Shown: positions 9,646-17,401 of the stretch, piece after piece
How positions within the stretch are numbered: position 1 is the stretch's first letter
Layout of the letters: every line of letters starts with the position of its first letter
DNA from: Streptomyces sp. NBC_01471
GTDB lineage: Bacteria > Actinomycetota > Actinomycetes > Streptomycetales > Streptomycetaceae
Assembly: GCF_041438865.1 (NCBI RefSeq)
Contig: NZ_CP109450.1
Location: 1,116,001 to 1,180,000 of the forward strand
Length of the DNA stretch: 64,000 nucleotides
Reading direction: 5' to 3'
The notes under the pieces: model-generated
Told to the model about the DNA's origin: nothing
Databases searched by the model: none
What the model saw: the letters and a program-made list of their open reading frames with translations, nothing else
Position numbers and translations under genes: made by a program

Positions 9646-12261
9646 GTGAGCGCCGAGCTGCACCGCGACGACTGGGGCATTCCGCATCTGCGGGCGGACA
9701 GCGCGCGGGCCCTGGCCCACGCACAGGGCCGCAACGCGGCGACGGACCGCGCCTGGCAGATCGAGACCGAACGGCACCGGGCGCAGGGCACCAGCGCCGC
9801 CTTCCTGGGCGCGGAGGCCGTCGGCTGGGACCTCTTCGCCCGGCAGGCCGGGCTGGCGGACACCGCCAGGCGCTGCTACGCGCACCTGGACGCGGACACC
9901 GCCGAGTGGGTCCGCTCGTACACCGACGGGGTCAACGCCGGGCTGGCCGAAGGGGCGGGGAACTCGGCGGAGTTCGCCGCGGCCGGCCTGGAACCGGGCA
10001 GCTGGGAGCCGTGGACGCCGCTGGCGATCTGGCTGTCCACGCACATCCTCTTCGCCGGGTTCCCCGCCAAGCTCTGGCGCGAGGAAGCTGCCCGCGCCCT
10101 GGGCGACCGGGCCGTCGGCCTCTTCGCCACCGACGGGCCCCACACCGCGGGCAGCAACGGCTGGCTGGTCACCGGGGAACACACCGCGAGCGGCGCACCG
10201 ATCCTCGCGGGCGACCCGCACCGCTTCATCGAGGCGCCGGGCGTCTACCAGCAGATCCACCTGGCCTGCCCGGAGTTCGACGTGGCGGGCCTCGCCGTGC
10301 CGGGCGTGCCCGGCATCGCGCACTTCGGGCACGCGTCGACGGTGGCCTGGTCGATCACCAACGCCATGGCCGACTACCAGGACCTCTACCGGGAACGCCT
10401 GCGCCGCACGGGCACGGCCGTGGAGGCGTTCGGCCCGGACGGATGGGAGCCCGCTCCTTCACACACCGAGACCATCGAGGTGGCGGGCGGCGAGCCGGTC
10501 ACGGTGGAGGTGACCGAGACGGCACGCGGCCCGGTCATCATCGGTGGCCCGGACGCCCCTTCGGCCATCAGCCTCCGCTACCCCCCGCGGGTGACCGGTG
10601 AACTCGGCTTCGAGGCACTGCCGCTGCTGTTGCGCGCCCGTACGGTCGCCGATGTGGACCGGGCCTTCGACCGGTGGGCCGAGCCTGTCAACGTCGTCCA
10701 GGCCGCGGACACCCGGGGCGGTCTGCTGCACCGGGTCGCCGGGGCGGTTCCGGTGCGCGACCGGGAGAACGGGCTGCGTGTCGTACCCGGCTGGGAATCT
10801 CGGTACGCCTGGCGCGGCACGCGCGCGCCGCTGCCGCGGGAGCCGGTCGACGGGGTCGCGGTGATGGCCAACCAGCGGGAGCTGGCCGCCCCGCTCGGGG
10901 TCGAGTTCGCTCCCCCGCACCGGGCCCGGCGGATCCGGCGGCTGCTGGCCGGGGCGCAGGACTGGTCGGCACCGGACATGGCGGCGGTGCACATGGACAG
11001 CCGGCTGCCCGTGGAACAGCCCCTGCTCGATCTGCTGTACGGACTCGACGAGCCGGGCCCCGGTGCGGCCGCGCTGCGGGAGCGGCTGGCCGGCTGGGAC
11101 CGCAGGATGGACGCCGGGAGCACGGAGGCCGCCGCGTATGCCGCACTCCGGGCAGCCGTGGTGCGGCGGCTGGCCGGACACCCGGCGCTCGCCGCCCTGG
11201 CCGGGCCCGCGGTGGCCGAGGGCTGTCCGGAGGTCTTCCGCCCCTGGCTGGCGCTGGTCACCCGGGTCGCGTTCGCACTGGACGGCCTGCTCGCGTCGGA
11301 GCTGCTGCCGGAGATCGACCGGGCGGCGGTCGTCCGGGCGGCGGCCGAGGAGACCGTGCCGCCGGAGGTCCCGTGGGGCGAACTGCACCGGCTCGCCCCG
11401 TGGCAGGCGGTGCCCGGCGAGCCGGGCGCCCCGTCCGGACCACCGCCCGCCGGGTGGCCCGGTCTCTCCGGCGACCACGACTGCGTCCTGTCCACCTCCA
11501 GCGTCCCCGGACTCACCCACCGGACGACCCGGGCCCCCGCCGCCCGGTACGTCTGGGACCTGGCGCGGCGCGACGACAGCCTCTGGGCGGTGCCGCTCGG
11601 GGCGTCCGGGGCACCCGGCGACCCGCACCGGATCGACCAGTTGCCGCTGTGGGTACGCGGCGGGCTCGTCCCCGTGATCACCGACTGGAACCAGCTGAGG
11701 AGCTCCATGACCACCGTGCACGAGCAGCGCGTCGACGGATTCGGGACCGTCCGGATCAGCCCGGTCGACCCGCAGCGGGACAGCGCCCTGATCCACCGCT
11801 GGGTCAGCCAGGAGCGGGCCCGTTTCTGGGGCATGGGCGACGCGAGCCCGGAGGACGTCCTGGAGACGTACACCTATGTCGACTCACTGACCACGCACCA
11901 CGCCTATCTGCTCTACCGCGACGGGATACCCGCGGCGCTCTTCCAGAGCTACGAGCCGGAGGCCGACCCGGTGGGCGACTGCTACGACGTCCAGCCCGGT
12001 GATCACGGAATCCATCTGCTGATCGGTCCCTCCGACGGCAAACCCGAGCACGGTTTCACCGCCACGCTGCTGAGCGTGTTCCTGCGCTTCGTCCTCGCGG
12101 ATCCCGCCCGGCAGCGCATCGTGGCCGAACCGGACGTCCGCAACCAGAAGGTGATCGACCGGCTGCGGCGCTTCGGCTTCGAACTCGGTCCGGAGATCGA
12201 CAAGCCGGAGAAGCGGGCCCGGCTCGCCTTTCTGCACCGGGGGGCCGCGGGGCTGCTGTGA
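9646..12261 (+). CDS. Penicillin-acylase-family Ntn hydrolase fused to siderophore-type N-acyltransferase
   Basis: 871 residues from GTG 9646 (weak purine-rich SD GGGGGCAAGG), just after the iron box. Residues 1 to about 685 are a penicillin acylase/PvdQ-like Ntn hydrolase. The autocleavage site is GSN with nucleophile Ser170 (codon 10153-10155), followed by the typical ILAGDPH, and the domain ends LVPVITDWNQ. From about residue 695 an Acetyltransf_8 domain of the IucB/MbtK type begins (FGTVRISPVD, FWGMGD, GDHGIHLLIGPSDG, then RIVAEPDVRNQKVIDRLRRFGF), which acylates hydroxylamine or lysine groups in siderophores. An in-frame ATG at 11707 with SD GAGGAG five nt ahead lies at the junction, so a free 184-residue acyltransferase may also be made. 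The likely role is acyl removal or exchange in siderophore maturation, controlled by iron. Confidence 0.88.
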   Translation: MSAELHRDDWGIPHLRADSARALAHAQGRNAATDRAWQIETERHRAQGTSAAFLGAEAVGWDLFARQAGLADTARRCYAHLDADTAEWVRSYTDGVNAGLAEGAGNSAEFAAAGLEPGSWEPWTPLAIWLSTHILFAGFPAKLWREEAARALGDRAVGLFATDGPHTAGSNGWLVTGEHTASGAPILAGDPHRFIEAPGVYQQIHLACPEFDVAGLAVPGVPGIAHFGHASTVAWSITNAMADYQDLYRERLRRTGTAVEAFGPDGWEPAPSHTETIEVAGGEPVTVEVTETARGPVIIGGPDAPSAISLRYPPRVTGELGFEALPLLLRARTVADVDRAFDRWAEPVNVVQAADTRGGLLHRVAGAVPVRDRENGLRVVPGWESRYAWRGTRAPLPREPVDGVAVMANQRELAAPLGVEFAPPHRARRIRRLLAGAQDWSAPDMAAVHMDSRLPVEQPLLDLLYGLDEPGPGAAALRERLAGWDRRMDAGSTEAAAYAALRAAVVRRLAGHPALAALAGPAVAEGCPEVFRPWLALVTRVAFALDGLLASELLPEIDRAAVVRAAAEETVPPEVPWGELHRLAPWQAVPGEPGAPSGPPPAGWPGLSGDHDCVLSTSSVPGLTHRTTRAPAARYVWDLARRDDSLWAVPLGASGAPGDPHRIDQLPLWVRGGLVPVITDWNQLRSSMTTVHEQRVDGFGTVRISPVDPQRDSALIHRWVSQERARFWGMGDASPEDVLETYTYVDSLTTHHAYLLYRDGIPAALFQSYEPEADPVGDCYDVQPGDHGIHLLIGPSDGKPEHGFTATLLSVFLRFVLADPARQRIVAEPDVRNQKVIDRLRRFGFELGPEIDKPEKRARLAFLHRGAAGLL

Positions 12262-12294
12262 GGCACCGCTCCGCCGCGTGATTCGCTGGCCCTC

Positions 12295-12873
12295 ATGAAG
12301 AGCGACAGCACCGTCACCGTGACCACCTGGCACCTGGAGCAGACCTCGCCGGCCGATCTGCGCCCGGCCGCCGAGCCCGGCGACGGCATCCGGATCGTCC
12401 GGGCCGAGGTCCCCTCCCCGGAGTTCAGCCGCTACCTCTACGCCTCCGTGGGCGCGGACATCCGCTGGACGGACCGGCTCTCGCTGACGTACGCCCAGTG
12501 GCAGGAGCTGCTCGCGCGGCCGGGAACCGAGACCTGGGTGGCGTACGACCGGGGCACTCCGGCCGGATACGTGGAGCTGTGCGCGCACGACGACGGGGCC
12601 GTGGAGATCATGTACTTCGGGCTGATCCCGGCCTTCCGGGGGAGGCGGATCGGCGGCCACCTGCTCACGTACGGCACCCGGCGGGCCTGGGACCTCGCCG
12701 AGCGCACCCCCGGGCGGGCGGCCACCGAGCGGGTCCGGGTCCACACCTGCAGCAAGGACGGCGCCCATGCGATGGACAACTACCTGAGCCGCGGCTTCAA
12801 GCTGTTCAGGACCGAGACCGGGGAAGAGCCGGACGTCGGGACTCCGGGCCCGTGGCCGGGTGCGGACGCCTGA
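12295..12873 (+). CDS. GNAT-family N-acetyltransferase
   Basis: 192 residues with the acetyl-CoA binding signature around FRGRRIGGHLLTYG (motif A, R/Q-x-x-G-x-G/A) and an acidic substrate face. It lies 33 nt downstream of the acylase fusion on the same strand and may share its iron-regulated transcript. The substrate cannot be deduced. It is a general GNAT rather than another IucB-type domain. Confidence 0.85.
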   Translation: MKSDSTVTVTTWHLEQTSPADLRPAAEPGDGIRIVRAEVPSPEFSRYLYASVGADIRWTDRLSLTYAQWQELLARPGTETWVAYDRGTPAGYVELCAHDDGAVEIMYFGLIPAFRGRRIGGHLLTYGTRRAWDLAERTPGRAATERVRVHTCSKDGAHAMDNYLSRGFKLFRTETGEEPDVGTPGPWPGADA

Positions 12874-12982
12874 CGCCCGCCCGGCGGGGGGGCGCTCCGC
12901 CGTATGACGCCCGCTGAGCGACGGGCGACGCGAAGGGCCGGGTGACGGACTCGGTGACGAGCCGGGTGACGGACACCACAGC

Positions 12983-12999
12983 GTCCCACGATGTGGGAC
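12983..12999. promoter_or_regulatory. Perfect 7-3-7 palindrome upstream of the sulfur operon
   Basis: GTCCCACGATGTGGGAC is a perfect inverted repeat with 7-bp arms and a 3-bp spacer, located 63 nt before the leader peptide ATG. It is followed by an AT-rich stretch (13010-13026, including TATATTGGATAGT) that stands out from the GC-rich surroundings and could hold the promoter. Two copies of GCCGGGTGACGGAC (12937-12950 and 12961-12974) lie just upstream. The palindrome is a candidate operator for a sulfur regulator, which is not encoded nearby. Confidence 0.5.
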
Positions 13000-13061
13000 C
13001 ATCTCGTCCATATATTGGATAGTAGTGGACTGGCGTGAGATCGCCGTGACACGCTTCCGTC

Positions 13062-13145
13062 ATGCCTGGAACTGGAATTGCCTTGGTGAGTCGACGCCAC
13101 GTCGATCTCTGCCGCATGTCCAGCGCCATCTGTCCGGCGCGCTGA
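13062..13145 (+). CDS. Cis-regulatory leader peptide of the sulfate-assimilation operon, 27 aa
   Basis: The ATG at 13062 opens a 27-codon ORF containing SRRHVDLCRMSSAICPAR and ending in TGA. The RRxVDLxR...C pattern is the hallmark of putative leader peptides found upstream of cysteine and sulfate genes in actinobacteria. Cys codons occur at positions 17 and 24. A shorter GTG start at 13086 (SRRHV...) is also possible. It ends 174 nt before the sulfite reductase start. By analogy with cysteine-responsive leader ORFs in mycobacteria, ribosome stalling at the Cys codons under cysteine shortage would raise downstream expression. The mechanism here is inference. Confidence 0.85.
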   Translation: MPGTGIALVSRRHVDLCRMSSAICPAR

Positions 13146-13200
13146 TCTCCACCAGCCACGCCGTTTCCCCGCCGTCCCCGTAGTAGCGGACGAGCGAAGT

Positions 13201-13256
13201 CCCCCGTTGGGGTCCAGCAATCCCACCGCCACCGTGCCCTGCCGTGAACAGGCAGG
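13201..13256 (+). promoter_or_regulatory. Candidate attenuator hairpins between leader peptide and sulfite reductase
   Basis: Two short stems lie in the leader-to-gene interval: CCCC-GTT-GGGG around 13202-13212, and CCTGCC (13238-13243) pairing with GGCAGG (13251-13256) over a 7-nt loop. Their place after the Cys-containing leader is what an attenuation mechanism would need. No U-tract is present, so any termination would be Rho-dependent or weak. Confidence 0.35.
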
Positions 13257-13319
13257 TCACCGGGGTCCCTTCAGCTTGATCACCCGCCCCCTTGAGCCGC
13301 CACAGAAGGACGAAGCATC

Positions 13320-15017
13320 ATGGCCGCCAGCCCTGGAACACCCCCGCCAGCCACGCCCCGCCGCAAGGTGACCCGTCACCGCGGCGAAGGCCAGTGGGCC
13401 AAGGGTCACTTCACCCCGCTGAACGGCAATGAGCAGGCCAAGAAGGACGACGACGGTCTCAATGTGCGGACACGCATTGAGACGATCTATTCCAAGCGCG
13501 GGTTCGACTCCATCGACGGCGGCGACCTGCGCGGCCGGATGCGCTGGTGGGGTCTCTACACGCAGCGCAAGGAAGGGATCGACGGCGGCAAGACCGCGGT
13601 CCTGGAACCGGAGGAGCTGGACGCCGAGTTCTTCATGATGCGGGTGCGCATCGACGGCGGCCGCCTCACCACGGAGCAGCTGCGGGTCATAGGTGAGATC
13701 TCGCAGGAGTTCGCACGCGGCACCGCCGACCTCACCGACCGGCAGAACATCCAGTTCCACTGGATCCGGATCGAGGACGTCCCGGAGATCTGGCGGCGCC
13801 TGGAAGGGGTCGGCCTCTCGACCACCGAGGCGTGCGGTGACACCCCCCGTACGGTCCTCGGCTCCCCGGTCGCGGGCGTGGCCGAGAACGAGATCATCGA
13901 CGGCACCTGGGCCATCGACGAGATCCACCGCCGCTTCGTGGGCAACCCCGCCTTCTCCAACCTGCCGCGGAAGTTCAAGACCGCGATCTCCGGCTCCCCG
14001 CAGCTCGATGTGGCGCACGAGATCAACGACATCGCGTTCGTCGGTGTCGACCACCCCGAGAACGGCCCGGGTTTCGACCTGTGGGTGGGCGGCGGTCTCT
14101 CCACCAACCCCAAGCTCGGTGTCAGGCTGGGCGCCTGGGTGCCGCTGGACGAGGTGCCCGACGTCTTCGAGGGCGTCATCTCGATCTTCCGCGACTACGG
14201 CTACCGCCGGCTGCGCACCCGGGCCCGGCTGAAGTTCCTGGTCGCCGACTGGGGCCCGGAGAAGTTCCGGCAGATCCTGGAGGACGAGTACCTCCAGCGG
14301 AAGCTGACCGACGGCCCCGCCCCCGAGCAGCCCGCCGACGTCTGGCGCGACCACCTCGGAGTGCACAGGCAGCGGGACGGCCGCTTCTACGTGGGGTTCG
14401 CGCCCCGTGTCGGACGGGTGGACGGCACGACCCTGACGAAGATCGCCGAGGTGGCCGAGGCCCACGGCTCCGGACGGCTGCGGACCACCACCGAGCAGAA
14501 GATGATCGTGCTGGACATCGAGGAGGCGCAGGTCGACTCGGTGGTCGCCGGTCTCGAAGCGCTCGACCTCAAGGTCAACGCCTCGCCGTTCCGGCGCTCC
14601 ACCATGGCCTGCACCGGCATCGAGTTCTGCAAGCTGGCGATCGTCGAGACCAAGGCGCGCGGTGCCTCGCTCATCGATGAACTGGAGCGCAGGATCCCGG
14701 AGTTCGACGAACCGATCACCATCAACATCAACGGCTGCCCGAACGCCTGCGCGCGGATCCAGGTCGCCGACATCGGCCTCAAGGGCCAGCTGATGCTGGA
14801 CGGCGACGGCAACCAGGTCGAGGGGTTCCAGGTGCACCTGGGCGGCGCGCTGGGCCTGGACGCGGGATTCGGCCGCAAGGTCCGCGGGCTGAAGGTCACT
14901 TCGGACGAGCTGCCCGACTACGTCGAGCGGGTGCTGAAGAACTTCCAGGCCGAGCGCGCGGACGGCGAGCGGTTCGCGACCTGGGCCGCCCGCGCGGACG
15001 CGGAGTCCCTCTCATGA
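13320..15017 (+). CDS. sirA: Assimilatory sulfite reductase (ferredoxin-type, sirohaem/4Fe-4S)
   Basis: 565 residues. It reduces sulfite to sulfide with six electrons in the cytosol. The two halves of the nitrite/sulfite reductase fold are evident. The Fe-S/sirohaem ligands are visible: Cys431 and Cys437 in MACTGIEFCK, and Cys473 and Cys477 in NGCPNACAR. It heads an operon whose later genes make sulfite from sulfate, so sulfite rather than nitrite is the natural substrate. A sirohydrochlorin chelatase at the end of the block would finish its cofactor. The next ORF overlaps its stop by 4 nt (ATGA). The preceding leader peptide suggests cysteine-linked control. Confidence 0.95.
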   Translation: MAASPGTPPPATPRRKVTRHRGEGQWAKGHFTPLNGNEQAKKDDDGLNVRTRIETIYSKRGFDSIDGGDLRGRMRWWGLYTQRKEGIDGGKTAVLEPEELDAEFFMMRVRIDGGRLTTEQLRVIGEISQEFARGTADLTDRQNIQFHWIRIEDVPEIWRRLEGVGLSTTEACGDTPRTVLGSPVAGVAENEIIDGTWAIDEIHRRFVGNPAFSNLPRKFKTAISGSPQLDVAHEINDIAFVGVDHPENGPGFDLWVGGGLSTNPKLGVRLGAWVPLDEVPDVFEGVISIFRDYGYRRLRTRARLKFLVADWGPEKFRQILEDEYLQRKLTDGPAPEQPADVWRDHLGVHRQRDGRFYVGFAPRVGRVDGTTLTKIAEVAEAHGSGRLRTTTEQKMIVLDIEEAQVDSVVAGLEALDLKVNASPFRRSTMACTGIEFCKLAIVETKARGASLIDELERRIPEFDEPITININGCPNACARIQVADIGLKGQLMLDGDGNQVEGFQVHLGGALGLDAGFGRKVRGLKVTSDELPDYVERVLKNFQAERADGERFATWAARADAESLS

Positions 15018-15202
15018 GCGAACGGGCGGCGCCCTTCTTCTGCCCGTACTGCGGCGACGAGGACCTGCGCCCCCACGAGACGGGCCACGGGGCCTGGGAA
15101 TGCGCGGCGTGCAACCGCGCTTTCCAGCTGAAGTTCCTCGGGCTGCTGGCCCGCGGACTCCAGCAGAACAAGGCCAACACCGTTGAAGGGGGCGGGATAT
15201 GA
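15014..15202 (+). CDS. Small zinc-ribbon protein of the sulfate-assimilation operon, 62 aa
   Basis: Starts in an ATGA overlap with the sulfite reductase gene and ends overlapping the cysH start. Two CxxC knuckles (FCPYCGDE near the N-terminus, ECAACNRA in the middle) should bind one zinc, followed by a short helix. No enzyme motif is visible. Its placement between sulfite reductase and APS reductase suggests an accessory role, perhaps as a metal-, electron- or sulfide-handling partner. The function is not established as far as I know. Confidence 0.85.
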   Translation: MSERAAPFFCPYCGDEDLRPHETGHGAWECAACNRAFQLKFLGLLARGLQQNKANTVEGGGI

Positions 15203-15900
15203 CCGGCACTCCGGAGACCGAACACCCGAAGGCCATGGCCGAGCGCGCGGGCCGCGAACTGGAGGACGCGTCGCCGCTGGAGATCCTCCGCTGGGCGGCC
15301 GGCACCTTCGGCAAGCGCTTCTGTGTGACCTCCTCCATGGAGGACGCGGTCGTCGCCCACCTGGCATCCCGCGCCTTCCCCGGCGTGGATGTCGTCTTCC
15401 TCGACACCGGCTACCACTTCCCCGAGACCATCGGCACCCGCGACGCCGTGGAGGCCGTGATGGACGTCAACGTCATCACGCTGCTGCCCTGGCAGACCGT
15501 CGCCGAGCAGGACGCCGAGTACGGACCGGAGCTGCACGACCGGGACCCCGACCTGTGCTGCGCGCTGCGCAAGGTCAAGCCCCTGGAGGACGGGCTCACG
15601 AACTACTCGGCCTGGGCGACCGGCCTGCGCCGCGACGAGTCCCCCACCCGGGCGGGCACCCCCGTCGTCGGCTGGGACGAGAAGCGGCAGAAGATCAAGA
15701 TCTCGCCGATCGCCCGCTGGACGCAGGACGACGTGGACGCGTACGTCGCCGAGCACGGCGTCCTCACCAACCCGCTGCTGATGGACGGCTACCCCTCCAT
15801 CGGCTGCGCGCCGTGCACCCGGCGGGTCGCGGAGGGCGAGGACGCCCGCGCCGGCCGCTGGGCCGGCCGGAACAAGACCGAGTGCGGGCTGCACGGCTGA
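15199..15900 (+). CDS. cysH: Adenylylsulfate (APS) reductase, Fe-S type
   Basis: 233 residues. It reduces activated sulfate to sulfite using thioredoxin-type electrons. The nucleotide-binding region (FCVTSSMEDAVVAH) and the C-terminal catalytic Cys in TECGLHG (Cys229) are present. The pairs Cys120-Cys121 (DLCCALRK) and Cys203/Cys206 (GCAPC) are the [4Fe-4S] ligands typical of reductases that use APS directly, and PAPS reductases lack them. The start overlaps the zinc-ribbon gene by 4 nt. Confidence 0.95.
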   Translation: MTGTPETEHPKAMAERAGRELEDASPLEILRWAAGTFGKRFCVTSSMEDAVVAHLASRAFPGVDVVFLDTGYHFPETIGTRDAVEAVMDVNVITLLPWQTVAEQDAEYGPELHDRDPDLCCALRKVKPLEDGLTNYSAWATGLRRDESPTRAGTPVVGWDEKRQKIKISPIARWTQDDVDAYVAEHGVLTNPLLMDGYPSIGCAPCTRRVAEGEDARAGRWAGRNKTECGLHG

Positions 15901-15923
15901 TGACGAGGGATCAGGAGAACGAG

Positions 15924-16469
15924 ATGACGACGGACCAGGGAGCCACTGTCTGGCTCACCGGTCTGCCGAGCGCGGGCAAGACCACCATCGCCCACGAACT
16001 CGCGGACACCCTCCGCGGCGAGGGCCACCGGGTGGAGGTGCTCGACGGCGACGAGATCCGCGAGTTCCTCTCGGCGGGCCTCGGCTTCAGCCGCGAGGAC
16101 CGGCACACCAACGTCCAGCGGATCGGCTTCGTCGCCGAGCTGCTGGCGTCCAACGGGGTGAAGGCGCTGGTGCCGGTCATCGCGCCGTACGCGGACAGCC
16201 GCGATGCGGTGCGCAAACGGCACGCGAGCACCGGCACCACGTATCTGGAGGTGCATGTCGCGACCCCGGTCGAGGTGTGCTCCGTACGTGATGTGAAGGG
16301 CCTGTACGCCAGGCAGGCGGCGGGCGAGATCTCCGGGCTCACCGGGGTCGACGACCCCTACGAGGCGCCGGAGACCCCGGACCTGCGCATCGAGTCGCAC
16401 ACCCAGACCGTGCAGGAGTCCGCAGCCGCGCTGCACGCGCTGCTCACCGAGAGGGGCCTGGCCCGATGA
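15924..16469 (+). CDS. cysC: Adenylylsulfate kinase
   Basis: 181 residues. It phosphorylates APS to PAPS with ATP. The P-loop GLPSAGKTT is at residues 13-21, and the family motifs DGDEIREFL, the SREDRHTNVQRIG region and KGLYARQAAGEI are present. I chose ATG 15924 because AGGAG lies about 8 nt ahead. An in-frame ATG at 15900 overlaps the cysH stop but has no SD. Having both an APS kinase and an Fe-S APS reductase in one operon suggests that PAPS is also made for sulfotransferases. Confidence 0.93.
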   Translation: MTTDQGATVWLTGLPSAGKTTIAHELADTLRGEGHRVEVLDGDEIREFLSAGLGFSREDRHTNVQRIGFVAELLASNGVKALVPVIAPYADSRDAVRKRHASTGTTYLEVHVATPVEVCSVRDVKGLYARQAAGEISGLTGVDDPYEAPETPDLRIESHTQTVQESAAALHALLTERGLAR

Positions 16470-17401
16470 CGACCGCCTCCACTGTCACCGAAGGCACCGA
16501 CAGCCCGTTCGCCCTGAGCCACCTGGACGCCCTGGAGTCCGAGGCCGTCCACATCTTCCGCGAGGTCGCGGGCGAGTTCGAGCGGCCGGTGATCCTCTTC
16601 TCCGGCGGCAAGGACTCCATCGTCATGCTGCATCTGGCGCTGAAGGCCTTCGCCCCGGCCGCCGTGCCGTTCTCGCTGCTGCACGTCGACACCGGGCACA
16701 ACTTCCCCGAGGTGCTGGCCTACCGCGACCGCGTGGTGGCCGAGCACGGGCTGCGGCTCCATGTGGCCTCCGTCCAGGAGTACATCGACGCCGGGAAGCT
16801 GCGCGAGCGGCCCGACGGACTGCGCAACCCGCTCCAGACGGTCCCGCTGACCGAGGGCATCCAGCAGCACCGCTTCGACGCGGTGTTCGGCGGCGGGCGG
16901 CGCGACGAGGAGAAGGCGCGCGCCAAGGAGCGGGTCTTCTCGCTGCGCGACGAGTTCTCCCAGTGGGACCCGCGCCGCCAGCGCCCCGAGCTGTGGCAGC
17001 TCTACAACGGCCGCCACGCGCCCGGCGAGCACGTCCGGGTCTTCCCGCTCTCCAACTGGACCGAGCTGGACGTCTGGCAGTACATCGAGCGGGAGCGGAT
17101 CGACCTCCCGGAGATCTACTTCGCGCACGAGCGTGACGTGTTCAAGCGGTCCGGCATGTGGCTGACCCCCGGCGAGTGGGGCGGGCCCAAGGACACCGAG
17201 ACCGTCGAGACCCGGCTGGTGCGGTACCGCACCGTCGGCGACATGTCCTGCACCGGCGCCGTCGACTCCGACGCCACCACGCTCGACGCCGTGATCACCG
17301 AGATCGCCGCGTCCCGGCTCACCGAGCGGGGCGCGACCCGCGCCGACGACAAGGTGTCCGAGGCCGCGATGGAAGACCGCAAGCGCGAGGGGTACTTCTA
17401 A
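16466..17401 (+). CDS. cysD: Sulfate adenylyltransferase subunit 2 (ATP sulfurylase, small subunit)
   Basis: 311 residues, overlapping cysC by 4 nt. It belongs to the PP-loop ATP pyrophosphatase family, with FSGGKDS at residues 45-51. Further conserved segments are HVDTGHNFPEVL, the FGGGRRDEEKARAKER region and the C-terminal REGYF. With CysN it makes APS from sulfate and ATP, driven by GTP hydrolysis. Confidence 0.96.
   Translation: MTTASTVTEGTDSPFALSHLDALESEAVHIFREVAGEFERPVILFSGGKDSIVMLHLALKAFAPAAVPFSLLHVDTGHNFPEVLAYRDRVVAEHGLRLHVASVQEYIDAGKLRERPDGLRNPLQTVPLTEGIQQHRFDAVFGGGRRDEEKARAKERVFSLRDEFSQWDPRRQRPELWQLYNGRHAPGEHVRVFPLSNWTELDVWQYIERERIDLPEIYFAHERDVFKRSGMWLTPGEWGGPKDTETVETRLVRYRTVGDMSCTGAVDSDATTLDAVITEIAASRLTERGATRADDKVSEAAMEDRKREGYF

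Noticed and set aside
12806..13159. 117-aa minus-strand ORF upstream of the sulfite reductase
   Set aside because: It overlaps the end of the GNAT gene and the leader peptide region, has no domain, and the plus-strand leader explains the conserved sequence.
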